Under the pieces are notes generated by a model, which was given only the letters and a program-made list of their open reading frames with translations, searched no databases and was not told the DNA's origin. From JADLDB01 sp040755835 (GTDB lineage: Bacteria; Myxococcota; Myxococcia; Myxococcales; Myxococcaceae), in assembly GCA_040755835.1 (NCBI GenBank), contig JBFMAB010000107.1, forward strand, positions 1 through 64,000: a stretch of 64,000 bases of DNA, in the 5' to 3' direction. This document shows, in pieces, positions 15,959-24,205 of the stretch. The position numbers were made by a program, and so were the translations under genes. The number at the start of each line of letters is the position of its first letter. Position 1 is the stretch's first letter.

Positions 15959-17044
15959 TCACCTGGCGGCCAGGAAGCCCTGCGCCTTCAGCAGCTCGGC
16001 GGTCAGCACCGCGCCGCCCGCCGCGCCCCGCACCGTGTTGTGCGACAGCGCCACGAAGCGCCAGTCGAACACCGCGTCGGGCCGCAGCCGGCCGATGGCC
16101 ACGCCCTGGCCGTTGCCGAGGTCGCGGTCGAGCCGCGTCTGCGGCCGCGCGTCGTCCTCGAAGTACGTGAGGAACGGCGCCGGCGCGCTCGGCAGCTTCA
16201 GCGCCTGCGGCGGCCCGGCGTAGTCCTTCCACGCCGCCAGCACCTCCTCGCGGGCCGGCTTCTTCTCGAAGGACACGAAGACCGCCGCGAGGTGCCCGTC
16301 GGACACCGGCACGCGAATGCACTGCGCGGTGATGGTGGGTGCGGTCGCATTCACGATTCGGCCGTCGACGAGCGTGCCCCAGATTTTCAACGGCTCCTGC
16401 TCGCTCTTCTCCTCCTCGCCCTTGATGAACGGGATGACGTTGTCGACCATCTCCGGCCAGCTCTCGAGCGTCTTCCCGGCCCCGGACACCGCTTGGTACG
16501 TGCACACCGCCAGGCGCGTCGGCCCGAAGGCCTTGAGCGGGTGAATCGCGGGCACGTACGACTGGATGGAGCAGTTCGGCTTCACCGCGATGAAGCCGCG
16601 CGCGGTGCCCAGCCGCCGGCGCTGCGCCTCGATGACCGCGGAATGGTCCGCGTTCACCTCGGGGATCATCATCGGCACGTCCACCGTCCAGCGGTGCGCC
16701 GAGTTGTTCGACACCACCGGCGTCTCGGCGCGCGCGTAGTCCTCTTCCAGCTTCGCCGTGGCGTCCTTCGGCATGTCCACCGCGCAGAAGACGAAGTCGA
16801 CGCCCGCCGACACCTTCGCCACGTCCGACGCGTCCTGCACCGTCAGCGCCGCGGCCTGCGCCGGCACCTCGCCCTTCAGCGCCCAGCGCCCGGCCACCGC
16901 CTCCGCGTACGGCCTGCCCGCCGACGAGGGGCTCGCCGCCACCGACACCAGCTCGAACCACGGGTGACCAGCCAGCAGCTGCACGAAGCGCTGCCCCACC
17001 ATGCCCGTCGCGCCCAGCACTCCCACCTTCAGCTTCGAAGTCAT
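15959..17044 (-). CDS. asd: Aspartate-semialdehyde dehydrogenase
   Basis: 361 residues from ATG 17044 (an in-frame ATG at 17056 would add four residues). N-terminal NADP fold KVGVLGATGMVGQRFVQLL; catalytic Cys in VKPNCSIQSYVPAIHPLKAFG-type segment (about residue 155); YQAVSGAGK substrate loop; RVPVSDGHLAAVFV near 260. This is the archaeal/fungal-type subfamily. It reduces L-aspartyl-4-phosphate to aspartate semialdehyde in the pathway to Lys/diaminopimelate, Thr and Met. It stands alone, divergent from the small exported protein at 17171. Confidence 0.93.
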   Translation of the reverse strand: MTSKLKVGVLGATGMVGQRFVQLLAGHPWFELVSVAASPSSAGRPYAEAVAGRWALKGEVPAQAAALTVQDASDVAKVSAGVDFVFCAVDMPKDATAKLEEDYARAETPVVSNNSAHRWTVDVPMMIPEVNADHSAVIEAQRRRLGTARGFIAVKPNCSIQSYVPAIHPLKAFGPTRLAVCTYQAVSGAGKTLESWPEMVDNVIPFIKGEEEKSEQEPLKIWGTLVDGRIVNATAPTITAQCIRVPVSDGHLAAVFVSFEKKPAREEVLAAWKDYAGPPQALKLPSAPAPFLTYFEDDARPQTRLDRDLGNGQGVAIGRLRPDAVFDWRFVALSHNTVRGAAGGAVLTAELLKAQGFLAAR

Positions 17045-17170
17045 TGCCGCGCACATAGCCGACCGCCCGCCGGAAGACGACTGGGTGTCGGCGGAGGTGT
17101 GACAGCCGGACGATTCCGTGAACCCCGACGAAACCGACGGGCCTCTCAACGCATCGTCGCCCTGAGGACA

Positions 17171-17671
17171 ATGCCCATGCTGCGCGCCCTGGCCCGCTCC
17201 ACGCTCATCATCCTGGCCCTGTCGCTGGCGCCCGCCAAGGCGCTCGCCGGCGAGAACACCACCGGCTGCCAGGGCGCGGGCTGCACCTGCGGCTCGGGCG
17301 AGGGCGGCCAGTGCCCGCTGCACCGCCCCGGCACGAAACGCGCGGCGAAGGTGACGCCGCCGGCCTTCGACGCCAACACCGTCGTCACCATGTACGGCAC
17401 CGTCACCGCCGTGGAGCGCGAGACGCACGGCCCGGGCGTCGTCGGTGTGCACCTCAAGGTGCAGGTCGGCCGGCAGCTCCTCACCGTGCGCCTCGGGCCC
17501 GCCGAATTCGTCGACCCGCTGATGACGTTCGCCGCCGCCGACGCGGTGCAATTCACCGGCTCCAACGTCAGCATCGACGGGCAGCCGAACGTGCTGGCCA
17601 CCGTCGTCACCCGCGGCGAGAAGACGGTGCGCCTGCGACAGGACGACGGTACGCCGCTCTTCCGGATGTAG
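17171..17671 (+). CDS. Small exported protein, possible OB-fold domain
   Basis: 166 residues. ATG 17171 follows TGAGGACA. A signal peptide (LRALARSTLIILALSLAPAKALA) is followed by a short Cys-rich patch (GCQGAGCTCGSGEGGQC), then a beta-rich domain beginning VVTMYGTVTAVERETHGPG. That pattern (GTVxxVE, LxVxLGPAEF) looks like small periplasmic OB-fold or metal-handling domains, but I cannot assign a family. The four closely spaced Cys could bind metal or form disulfides. It is convergent with the gene at 17675 (3-bp gap). Confidence 0.6.
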   Translation: MPMLRALARSTLIILALSLAPAKALAGENTTGCQGAGCTCGSGEGGQCPLHRPGTKRAAKVTPPAFDANTVVTMYGTVTAVERETHGPGVVGVHLKVQVGRQLLTVRLGPAEFVDPLMTFAAADAVQFTGSNVSIDGQPNVLATVVTRGEKTVRLRQDDGTPLFRM

Positions 17672-17674
17672 CGC

Positions 17675-18676
17675 CTACTTCCACTCCACCAGAGAGAAGT
17701 CCGCGTCGCCGCCCTCGGCGGCGATGACGCCAAAACGGACCGGCAGCGGCGCCTCGGGCACCTCGGACGGCCGCGCCACCCGCGTCTCCGTGCGCCCGCC
17801 GGCCTTTTCGCGCGTCGTCTTCATCGGCTTCGGCCCCACCGAGAGCTCCGCGCCGGGCTCGCCGGAGGAGTCTCCTTCGGGCAGCTCCTTGAGCAGCGCG
17901 ACGAGGTGCTGCAAGAGCGTGTCCGGCCGCTGCGTCGAGGGGCCCGCCTTCCACGCGCGCCCGTCCACCGTCGGCTCGCCCTTCGCCGCCTTGCCCGGCT
18001 TCGGCGTGAAGACGGTGGTGGTGACGACCAGCTTTCCGCCAGCGGAGGTGACAGCCCGCCGCACCAGCCGCTCCTTCGGGCCCTTCTCCCACACCGTCCA
18101 CGACGCGTCCGGGCCGTACGCCACGGGCGGCGCCGTCGTCGGCACGTCCTCGTGCCCGAAGCCCACCAGCGTCAGCGCGTAGCCGTCGGCGCCCTTCGGG
18201 CCCGCGTTCATCAGCGTCTCGTCGACGAGGCCGCCCGTCAGCGCGAGCGCCTTCACCGCCGCGTCGATGCAGCCGGCGCCGCTCGGCCCCCGCTTCGACT
18301 CGAACGCGTAGTTGGTGCAGCTGAACATCTGCCCGGCGCGCTCCACCTTCACCGGCCGGCTTTCGCGGCCCGCGCGCTGGTTCCCGGGCACCTCGCGCCT
18401 GGGCGCCTTCCCGTCGAGCGCCAGCGTGAGACGCAAGCCCGGCTCGGCGAGCCACGGCGGCGCGCGCCCCTTCATCGCGCGCACGTCCACCACCACCGCC
18501 TTCTTCGTCACCACCACCGCCTGCAGCCGCACCACCACCTGCAGGCGGGGCTTCGCGGCGCTCGACACCTCGTAGTCGACGTAGTCACCGGCGATGGCGT
18601 CACCCGGCGACGGCGCCTTCGCGCCCACCGAGAGCGCCACCATTCCCGCGACGAGGAGCGCGTGCATCGGTCGCAT
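17675..18676 (-). CDS. Exported protein of unknown function, paralogue of the 18711 gene
   Basis: 333 residues with an N-terminal signal (MRPMHALLVAGMVALSVGA). The mature region starts with AGDYVDYEVSSAAKPRLQV and contains LRLTLALDGKAPRREVP, two Cys (FSCTN, AGCID) that may pair, and VGFGHEDVP. The same layout, including DWVEYEVS, LTLSLEGEAPTPETP and VAFGHDEPG, occurs in the gene at 18711, so the two are tandem duplicates. No known domain is recognised. Both probably act in the periplasm. Confidence 0.6.
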   Translation of the reverse strand: MRPMHALLVAGMVALSVGAKAPSPGDAIAGDYVDYEVSSAAKPRLQVVVRLQAVVVTKKAVVVDVRAMKGRAPPWLAEPGLRLTLALDGKAPRREVPGNQRAGRESRPVKVERAGQMFSCTNYAFESKRGPSGAGCIDAAVKALALTGGLVDETLMNAGPKGADGYALTLVGFGHEDVPTTAPPVAYGPDASWTVWEKGPKERLVRRAVTSAGGKLVVTTTVFTPKPGKAAKGEPTVDGRAWKAGPSTQRPDTLLQHLVALLKELPEGDSSGEPGAELSVGPKPMKTTREKAGGRTETRVARPSEVPEAPLPVRFGVIAAEGGDADFSLVEWK

Positions 18677-18710
18677 TCTCCGCGCGGAGGCGCCCGCGCA
18701 CCACCGTCTT

Positions 18711-19538
18711 TCAGGGGCGCGCGCACCAACCGCACGGCCAGACGTCGCGCCCGCGCTCGGCGAGGACCACCAGCTGCTCCAGCGCGGTGCGCACCGTGTC
18801 GAAGGACGGCGGCGCCTTCCACTCCTTCGGGTCGACGTCGACGAGCCCCCGCATCGGCGCGCCGGGCTGGCGTCGGAGTCGCTTCTGGGTGGCGACCCAC
18901 TGCCCGCCCACAGACTTCAACGTCTCCTGCACCAGCTCGTCGTCGCGTCGCACGCTCAACCGCGTGCCGTCGCTCCACCGCTGCGGCGCGAGCTCGCCGG
19001 CGTCGAAAGCGCCAGGCTCGTCATGGCCGAAGGCCACCCGCGTCACGCGGGAGTTCGAGCGTTCAGCCGGTGGGAAATTCCGCACGCGCTCCTCCACCAG
19101 GCCGTTGCCCAGCGCCAGCTCGCGCGCCGGCGACTCGCCGCATCCGCCGCCCGCGGGCCCGTCCTCCGTCGACACGCCCCACGCCCGGCAGGGGAAGGCG
19201 CGGCCGGCGACGGTGCGGCTCTCCAACGTTTCGCGCTCGCGGCCCGACCAGGAGAATGGCGTCTCGGGCGTCGGCGCCTCACCCTCGAGGGACAGCGTCA
19301 GCCGCACGCCCCGGCGCAGCCAGATGGGCGCCGTCACTCCGCCCGTCGCACGAGCGTCGATGACGGCGCGCTGCGTCCCGACCTCCACGGCCGAGAGGCG
19401 CAGCCGGAAGGGCTCGGCGCCTGAGCCGCGCTCCACCGACACCTCGTACTCCACCCAGTCGCCGGCCTTCGCGTCCGCCAGCCTGGCGGGAGGTGCCGGC
19501 TTCTTCGGGGCCTTCGGCTTCGGGGCACCTCCCGACAC
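18711..19538 (-). CDS. Paralogous exported protein; signal peptide appears frameshifted off
   Basis: From GTG 19538 the frame gives 275 residues: a Lys/Pro linker, DWVEYEVSVE, LTLSLEGEAPTP, paired Cys, VAFGHDEPG, and a C-terminal WPCGWCARP. No signal peptide is present from this start. The same frame upstream of the GTG reads ALALSLVVLV, a good hydrophobic core, but has no start codon. A start (MRGMSPRS) exists at 19582 in another frame and ends in TGA inside that core. One indel would restore a normal leader like that of the neighbouring paralogue. Either a recent frameshift or a base-call error is likely. Confidence 0.5.
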   Translation of the reverse strand: MSGGAPKPKAPKKPAPPARLADAKAGDWVEYEVSVERGSGAEPFRLRLSAVEVGTQRAVIDARATGGVTAPIWLRRGVRLTLSLEGEAPTPETPFSWSGRERETLESRTVAGRAFPCRAWGVSTEDGPAGGGCGESPARELALGNGLVEERVRNFPPAERSNSRVTRVAFGHDEPGAFDAGELAPQRWSDGTRLSVRRDDELVQETLKSVGGQWVATQKRLRRQPGAPMRGLVDVDPKEWKAPPSFDTVRTALEQLVVLAERGRDVWPCGWCARP

Positions 19539-19654
19539 GAGGACGACGAGACTCAGGGCGAGCGCGGGGACATGCCCCGCATTCTGCGCCGATGCGCGGC
19601 ACCCGGAGGGCGAAAACTGGACGCGCTGCAGGCCTGTGGAAGCCTGTTTCGGCC

Positions 19655-19996
19655 ATGACCACCCGCCGCCAGTCGCTGCGCCGCTCCGTCCGCCTCCCCC
19701 TGTCGCTGGGCCGCCGCCTCCCGGCCCTCACCGCCGACGTCTCGCGGGGCGGCTTCTCCGCCGAGCTCCCGCAAGTCTTCCTCCCGGGCTCGCAGGTGCA
19801 CGGCTTCTTCCTCGTCGACGACACCGAGGTGCCCTTCCGCGGAACCGTCGCCTGGGCCGAGCCCGGCAACCCGCAGCTGTCCGTCTTCTCCCGCATCGGC
19901 GTGCGCTTCGAAGAGGTGCCCGCGGGCCTCAAAGGCCTCTTCACCCGCCAGGACGCGCGGCCGAAGAAGCTGAAGCGCCGCGCGGCGGCGAAGTAG
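19655..19996 (+). CDS. PilZ-domain protein
   Basis: 113 residues from ATG 19655. The c-di-GMP-binding pattern is present: Arg-rich RRQSLRRSVRLPLSL near the N-terminus, then DVSRGGFSAELP (the DxSxxG motif) about 20 residues on. A beta-barrel region (GTVAWAEPG, RIGVRFEEVP) follows and the tail is basic. Single-domain PilZ proteins bind cyclic di-GMP and act on motility or polysaccharide machines through partners. Myxobacteria carry many. No obvious effector is adjacent; the next gene starts 24 nt downstream and may be co-transcribed. Confidence 0.82.
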   Translation: MTTRRQSLRRSVRLPLSLGRRLPALTADVSRGGFSAELPQVFLPGSQVHGFFLVDDTEVPFRGTVAWAEPGNPQLSVFSRIGVRFEEVPAGLKGLFTRQDARPKKLKRRAAAK

Positions 19997-20020
19997 GGTG
20001 CCGGGGAGGACCTCCTCCTC

Positions 20021-20881
20021 GTGACGCGCCCGCGCCGCCGGCCCCAGCTGAACCTGCTGACGCTCGCGCTCTCCGTCGCGCTGGCGGCCACCATCGGCGC
20101 CATCATCTACCTCGCCATCACCAGCCTGCCGTTCCTCGCGACGTCGCCGACGAGCGACCCGACCTTCGGCGCGCTCAACCAGTGCCTGCTGGAGAACGCG
20201 CCGCAGCGCGTGGGCTACGCGGTAGGCCGCGACGCGCGGCGCGCGGCGGTGTGGACGACGGACACCGTGGTGGCCTGTCGCGAGGACGGGGCGCCGTCGA
20301 CGTGGCGGCTGCCCGGAGCGACCGTCGCCGCGTGGGACGTGAAGGGCCACCTGTGGGTGGCGGCGCGCGGCGCGGATGCCGGCGCCTCCGGCCTGTTCCG
20401 CCTCGACGGCGAGGAGGTGCACCCCGTGGGCGACCTCGCGCCGCAGGCGCTGACCGGCACCGCCGAAGGCGTGGTGGCGCTCGAGCCGTCGGGCCACCTC
20501 GTCGCCATCGCCGCCGATGGACGCGTCACCGCGACGAGGGACATCCCCTCGGCGAGCGGCGCGTCGTTGAGCAGCAGCGGCGACGGGCGGCGCGTCGCGG
20601 TGCGTGTAGGCGGCGGCCTCTTCGCGCTCGACGCGACGACGCTCGAATTGCTGCGCGCCGAAGCGCCCTGCCAGGTCGAACACCTCTGGTGGCGGAGAGG
20701 CGGGCACCGCGTGTTGCTCTCCTGCGGGCCGGACGCGTCATGGGCGCTGGAGCTCGACGTGGACACCGGGCAGTCGGAGACGGCGCCCGCGCGAGAGCGC
20801 GTCGAGGCGGTGCTGGCCGGCGACGACGGACCGTACGTGCAGGCGTGCGACGTGCTGCCGTGCACGGCCGAGGAGCCGTAG
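20021..20881 (+). CDS. Membrane-anchored beta-propeller-like protein
   Basis: 286 residues from GTG 20021. A basic N-terminus (TRPRRRPQLN) is followed by one membrane helix (about residues 12-35). An extracytoplasmic region has several repeated strands (VVACREDGAPSTWRLPG, GHLWVAARG, GLFRLDGEEVHPVG, GHLVAIAADGRVTA, GGGLFALDATTLELL), suggesting an irregular beta-propeller. Four Cys are scattered in the domain. The family is unknown. It follows the PilZ gene closely, so a link to c-di-GMP signalling is possible but not shown. The 293 bp downstream hold no gene I can support. Confidence 0.55.
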   Translation: MTRPRRRPQLNLLTLALSVALAATIGAIIYLAITSLPFLATSPTSDPTFGALNQCLLENAPQRVGYAVGRDARRAAVWTTDTVVACREDGAPSTWRLPGATVAAWDVKGHLWVAARGADAGASGLFRLDGEEVHPVGDLAPQALTGTAEGVVALEPSGHLVAIAADGRVTATRDIPSASGASLSSSGDGRRVAVRVGGGLFALDATTLELLRAEAPCQVEHLWWRRGGHRVLLSCGPDASWALELDVDTGQSETAPARERVEAVLAGDDGPYVQACDVLPCTAEEP

Positions 20882-21174
20882 GCGCGACGCCGTCGGCCCC
20901 CGGGGACGACGGGCACGCGGGTGTCGCTCGCCCGGCGCGTCGAAAGCCGCTCCCCGGCGCGCGCCCAGAATCCGCGGCTGCCGACGTGTGACGACCGTGC
21001 GGCGGAGCAGACCGGGCCACTCGCGGAGCTCGGCAGGGCCTGCCCATTCTCACGCCTCGACGTTCCGCCGCCCGCGTAACCCCGCGAGGACAGGCCCAAA
21101 GAAGCCGCACCGATGAGTCGGGGCGGGCTCGCCGGTCAGACAGAGGGACAGCACCCCTCACCGGGAGACACGAC

Positions 21175-21429
21175 ATGAAAAAGCCCTGGCTCGCCGCGCT
21201 GCTCAACTTCTTCTTCATGGGACCTGGCACGCTGTACGTGGGCCGCCGGAAGGCCTTCGGCGCGGCCCTCACGGTGGCCTCCGTCGCGCTCACCTGGGTC
21301 GAGTTGAACCTGCAGGTGCAGGCGCCGGCGCTGTACCCGGTGATGTTCGCGGCGGTGTTCCTGATGAACACCTTCTTCGCCATGGACGGCTGGCGCGAAG
21401 CGAAGGCCGTCAACGAAGGGGGGCGCTGA
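21175..21429 (+). CDS. Small TM2-like membrane protein
   Basis: 84 residues. AAKKPWLA-type start: MKKPWLAALLNFFFMGPGTLYVGRRKA is the TM2-domain signature (hydrophobic stretch, Gly-Pro-Gly turn, aromatic, Gly-Arg), followed by a second hydrophobic segment (about 28-47) and a third (50-67). TM2-type proteins are small membrane proteins of poorly known role. A GGGAGACACGAC leader precedes ATG. It is convergent with the protein kinase gene (14-bp gap). Confidence 0.65.
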   Translation: MKKPWLAALLNFFFMGPGTLYVGRRKAFGAALTVASVALTWVELNLQVQAPALYPVMFAAVFLMNTFFAMDGWREAKAVNEGGR

Positions 21430-21443
21430 AGGCCAGCGCGCCG

Positions 21444-24152
21444 TCACCTCTGCGGCGGCGGCACCGTCGAGGTGCGCGTCGCCTCGTGAGGCGCCGGCGC
21501 GGCCGGCAGGACGACGGGCGGCAGCGCGGCCAGCCAGTCGGCCACGTCCGCCTCCGCCACGCGCCCCAACGGCGCCGAGGCCGCGAGCAGCGCGTCGCGG
21601 AACTCCGCCGCCGACTCGAAGCGCGATGACCGCTCCATCGACATCCCCCGCGCGATGACGTCGCGCAGCTTCTCGGGGAGGTCCGCGCGCGCCTGGTGAA
21701 TCGAGGGCGGCGGCGGCCCCAACGGCCCTTCGGGGAAGGCGCGCTGCAGCGTGAGCAGCTCGTACAGCATCGCCGCCACGGGGAAGAGGTCCGCCCGCAC
21801 GTCCAGCGGCTCGCCCCGCGCCTGCTCCGGGGCCATGTACGGCAAGGTCCCCTTGACGATGCCCGTCTGCGTCGACGCGATGCGCGTGGCGGCGCGCGCG
21901 ATGCCGAAGTCCGTCAGCTTCACGCGCCCGTCCTGCGTGAGCAGCACGTTGTTCGGGTTCACGTCGCGGTGAATGAGCTCCAGCGCACGGCCGCTGGCGT
22001 CGCGGCAGCGGTGCGCGTGGTCGAGCGCCGACAGCACCTCCATGGCGATGCGCACGGCGATGGCCGGCGGCACCGGCTCTCCTTTCCCACGCGCGCGCTT
22101 CAGCACCTCGCGCAGCGACGGGCCGTCGACGTACTCCAGCGCCATGAAGACCGTCTGGTCGACGCGGTCCACCTCGTACACCTGCACGATGTTCGCGTGC
22201 GACAGCTGCGCGGCGATGCGCGCCTCGTCGAGGAACATGCCCACCGCCACCTCGTCGTCCGCCAGCTGTGGCAGCGGGCGCTTCAGCGCCACCTTCCGCT
22301 CGAAGCCGCCGGGCCCGAGGCGCCACGCGAGGTGCACCTCCGCCATGCCGCCCACGCCCAGCCGGCGCTCGATGCGGTAGCGCCCGAACTGCAGCCGCTC
22401 GCCCGTCGCGCGCTCCAGCAACAGGCCCAGCTGCGCCGCCACCGCCTCGAGGAAGGTGAGGTCGGCCTTCGTGAAGCCCAGGCCCGAGCGCTTGCGCGAC
22501 ACGCCCACGAAGCCCGCGAAGGCGCCGTGCGCGTGCAGCGGCGCCGCCATCGCCAGATCGAGGCCCCACAGCTCCGGCTGCGCCGCCGGCGGCAGCGTCA
22601 CCTCGGACAACCCCGCCACGCCGCCCGGACCGTGCGACAGCGCCACCGCCAGCGCGCCTCCCCGCGACAGCTCGCTGGCCTGCGTGGTGGACGCGACGCC
22701 TTCGTGCCGCAGGCGCTGCAGCACCTCGCCGGTGTCCGACACGCGCCACAGCTCCGCGCGCTCCACCCCCAGCTGCATCGCCGTCTCGAGGCCCAGCCGC
22801 GACACCTCGTCGGGCGGCCGCGACTGCACCGCCACCGACAGCTTGTGCAGCAGGCCGGCCAGCGTGCCCGCGTCGGCCTGCCGGCGGAAGAAGAGCTCGT
22901 CGACCTTCCTCTTGAGGCGGCCGTACAGCGGCAGCGCCGCCGCGAAGCCGGCCGCGGTGATGACGACGGTGACGGTGGGCGAGCCGCCCAGCTGCGGGCC
23001 CAGCACCAGTGGCAGCCCGAACAGCACCGCGCCCGCCGCGGCGAACAGCACCGCCAGCGTGGCGCCGTAGCCCACCACCGCCGTCGTGAAGCGGTCGATG
23101 TCGAAGGCGTTGTGCTTCACCGACACCCACGCGGTGACGGCCACGAAGAAGATGATGGGCGCGCCGTTGAAAAACGGACTCCAGGGGGTGCGGCCGACGC
23201 CCATGTTCCGCCGCAGGACGTCCACCACCAGCGGCAGGAGCAGCCCCACCACCAGGCCGAGCGCGAGGGTGCGCGCGCGCGCGAGCGAGACCTGGTCGCC
23301 CTGGCTCCGCGCGCGGCGAAGCTGCCGGCCCATGAAGTACAGCCCCAGCGCCGCCGGCCACAGCGAGCCGAACACCTCCAGCAGCCCCAGCACCTTCGAC
23401 CCGTCCGAGCCCCACCGGCTGGCCAACAGGAGGTTGGGCACCGACGCCACCAGCGGCGGCGTCCACGAGAGCGCCAGCCGCAGCCGCTGCCGCCCGGGCA
23501 GCTCCACCGGGAACAGCGTCATGAAGTGCGCGAGCAGCGCCGGGGCGATGCAGCTCGCGCCGCTCGACACCACCATCGTCACCGCCGTCTCGCGGGTGAA
23601 GGCGAGCAGCGCCAGGAGCAACAGCCCCAGCGTCTGCGTGAAGAGCATGAACAGCCAGCTGGTGCGCGAGCCGGGCAACAGCGCGAATAGCACCAGCCCG
23701 ATGAGCAGGATGAGCGTCGACGTCACCCAGCGCACCACCACCGCCGCCGCGGACAGCCGCTCCAGCGGCGTGGCCAGCGCCTCGCGCTCGAAGCGCTGCT
23801 CGCCGCGCGCGAAGGTGAGCCGCAGCGGCCCGGGCTGCGCGGCGAGCCGCAGGTCCATCAGCGCCGGGCCGTCGGCCACGGGCTGGCCCTGCCAGGCCAC
23901 CACCTCGTCGCCCCGCTCCACGCCCGGCCAGCGCTCGTCCAGCGCATCGACGACGCGCCCGGGGCGCAGCAGCAACCCCACGTCGGCCGAGGTGATGAGC
24001 GCCACCATGCCGCGGAACGACTGGATGACGGCCGCGGTGTCCAGCGCCACCAGGAGAAAGAAGAGCCCCACGCCCTTCGTCGCGAGCAGCCGACCGAGGA
24101 TGGTGACGGTGCGGAGGTCCGACGTGGTGCGCTGCTTCGAATCAGTCCCCAT
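21444..24152 (-). CDS. Membrane sensor with PDZ-like and GAF modules fused to a Ser/Thr protein kinase
   Basis: 902 residues from ATG 24152 (GGGAGT upstream). The first TM (about 25-45) precedes a PDZ-like segment (GRVVDALDERWPGVERGDEVV, about 75-120). About seven further hydrophobic helices follow (about 140-430), ending in KRKVDELFFRRQ. This layout is that of ComP/LiaS-type histidine kinases. A GAF-like region (about 450-585) comes next. Instead of a histidine kinase there is a Hanks-type kinase (about 590-860): LGVGGMAEVHLA, KVALKRP, LIHRDVNPNNVLL, LTDFGIARA, YMAPEQA. All catalytic residues are present. The GAF output may feed kinase activation. A short Pro/Ala tail follows. It is downstream of argJ on the same strand (53-bp gap). 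Confidence 0.88.
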   Translation of the reverse strand: MGTDSKQRTTSDLRTVTILGRLLATKGVGLFFLLVALDTAAVIQSFRGMVALITSADVGLLLRPGRVVDALDERWPGVERGDEVVAWQGQPVADGPALMDLRLAAQPGPLRLTFARGEQRFEREALATPLERLSAAAVVVRWVTSTLILLIGLVLFALLPGSRTSWLFMLFTQTLGLLLLALLAFTRETAVTMVVSSGASCIAPALLAHFMTLFPVELPGRQRLRLALSWTPPLVASVPNLLLASRWGSDGSKVLGLLEVFGSLWPAALGLYFMGRQLRRARSQGDQVSLARARTLALGLVVGLLLPLVVDVLRRNMGVGRTPWSPFFNGAPIIFFVAVTAWVSVKHNAFDIDRFTTAVVGYGATLAVLFAAAGAVLFGLPLVLGPQLGGSPTVTVVITAAGFAAALPLYGRLKRKVDELFFRRQADAGTLAGLLHKLSVAVQSRPPDEVSRLGLETAMQLGVERAELWRVSDTGEVLQRLRHEGVASTTQASELSRGGALAVALSHGPGGVAGLSEVTLPPAAQPELWGLDLAMAAPLHAHGAFAGFVGVSRKRSGLGFTKADLTFLEAVAAQLGLLLERATGERLQFGRYRIERRLGVGGMAEVHLAWRLGPGGFERKVALKRPLPQLADDEVAVGMFLDEARIAAQLSHANIVQVYEVDRVDQTVFMALEYVDGPSLREVLKRARGKGEPVPPAIAVRIAMEVLSALDHAHRCRDASGRALELIHRDVNPNNVLLTQDGRVKLTDFGIARAATRIASTQTGIVKGTLPYMAPEQARGEPLDVRADLFPVAAMLYELLTLQRAFPEGPLGPPPPSIHQARADLPEKLRDVIARGMSMERSSRFESAAEFRDALLAASAPLGRVAEADVADWLAALPPVVLPAAPAPHEATRTSTVPPPQR

Positions 24153-24205
24153 GAGACTCCCTGGGTCGACACGCAACCTGGGAGCATAGCGCGGGCCCGC
24201 AGCGC

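Noticed and set aside
20882..21174. 293 bp between the propeller-like protein and TM2 protein
   Set aside because: Short frames on both strands, all without signal, ribosome-binding site or family.
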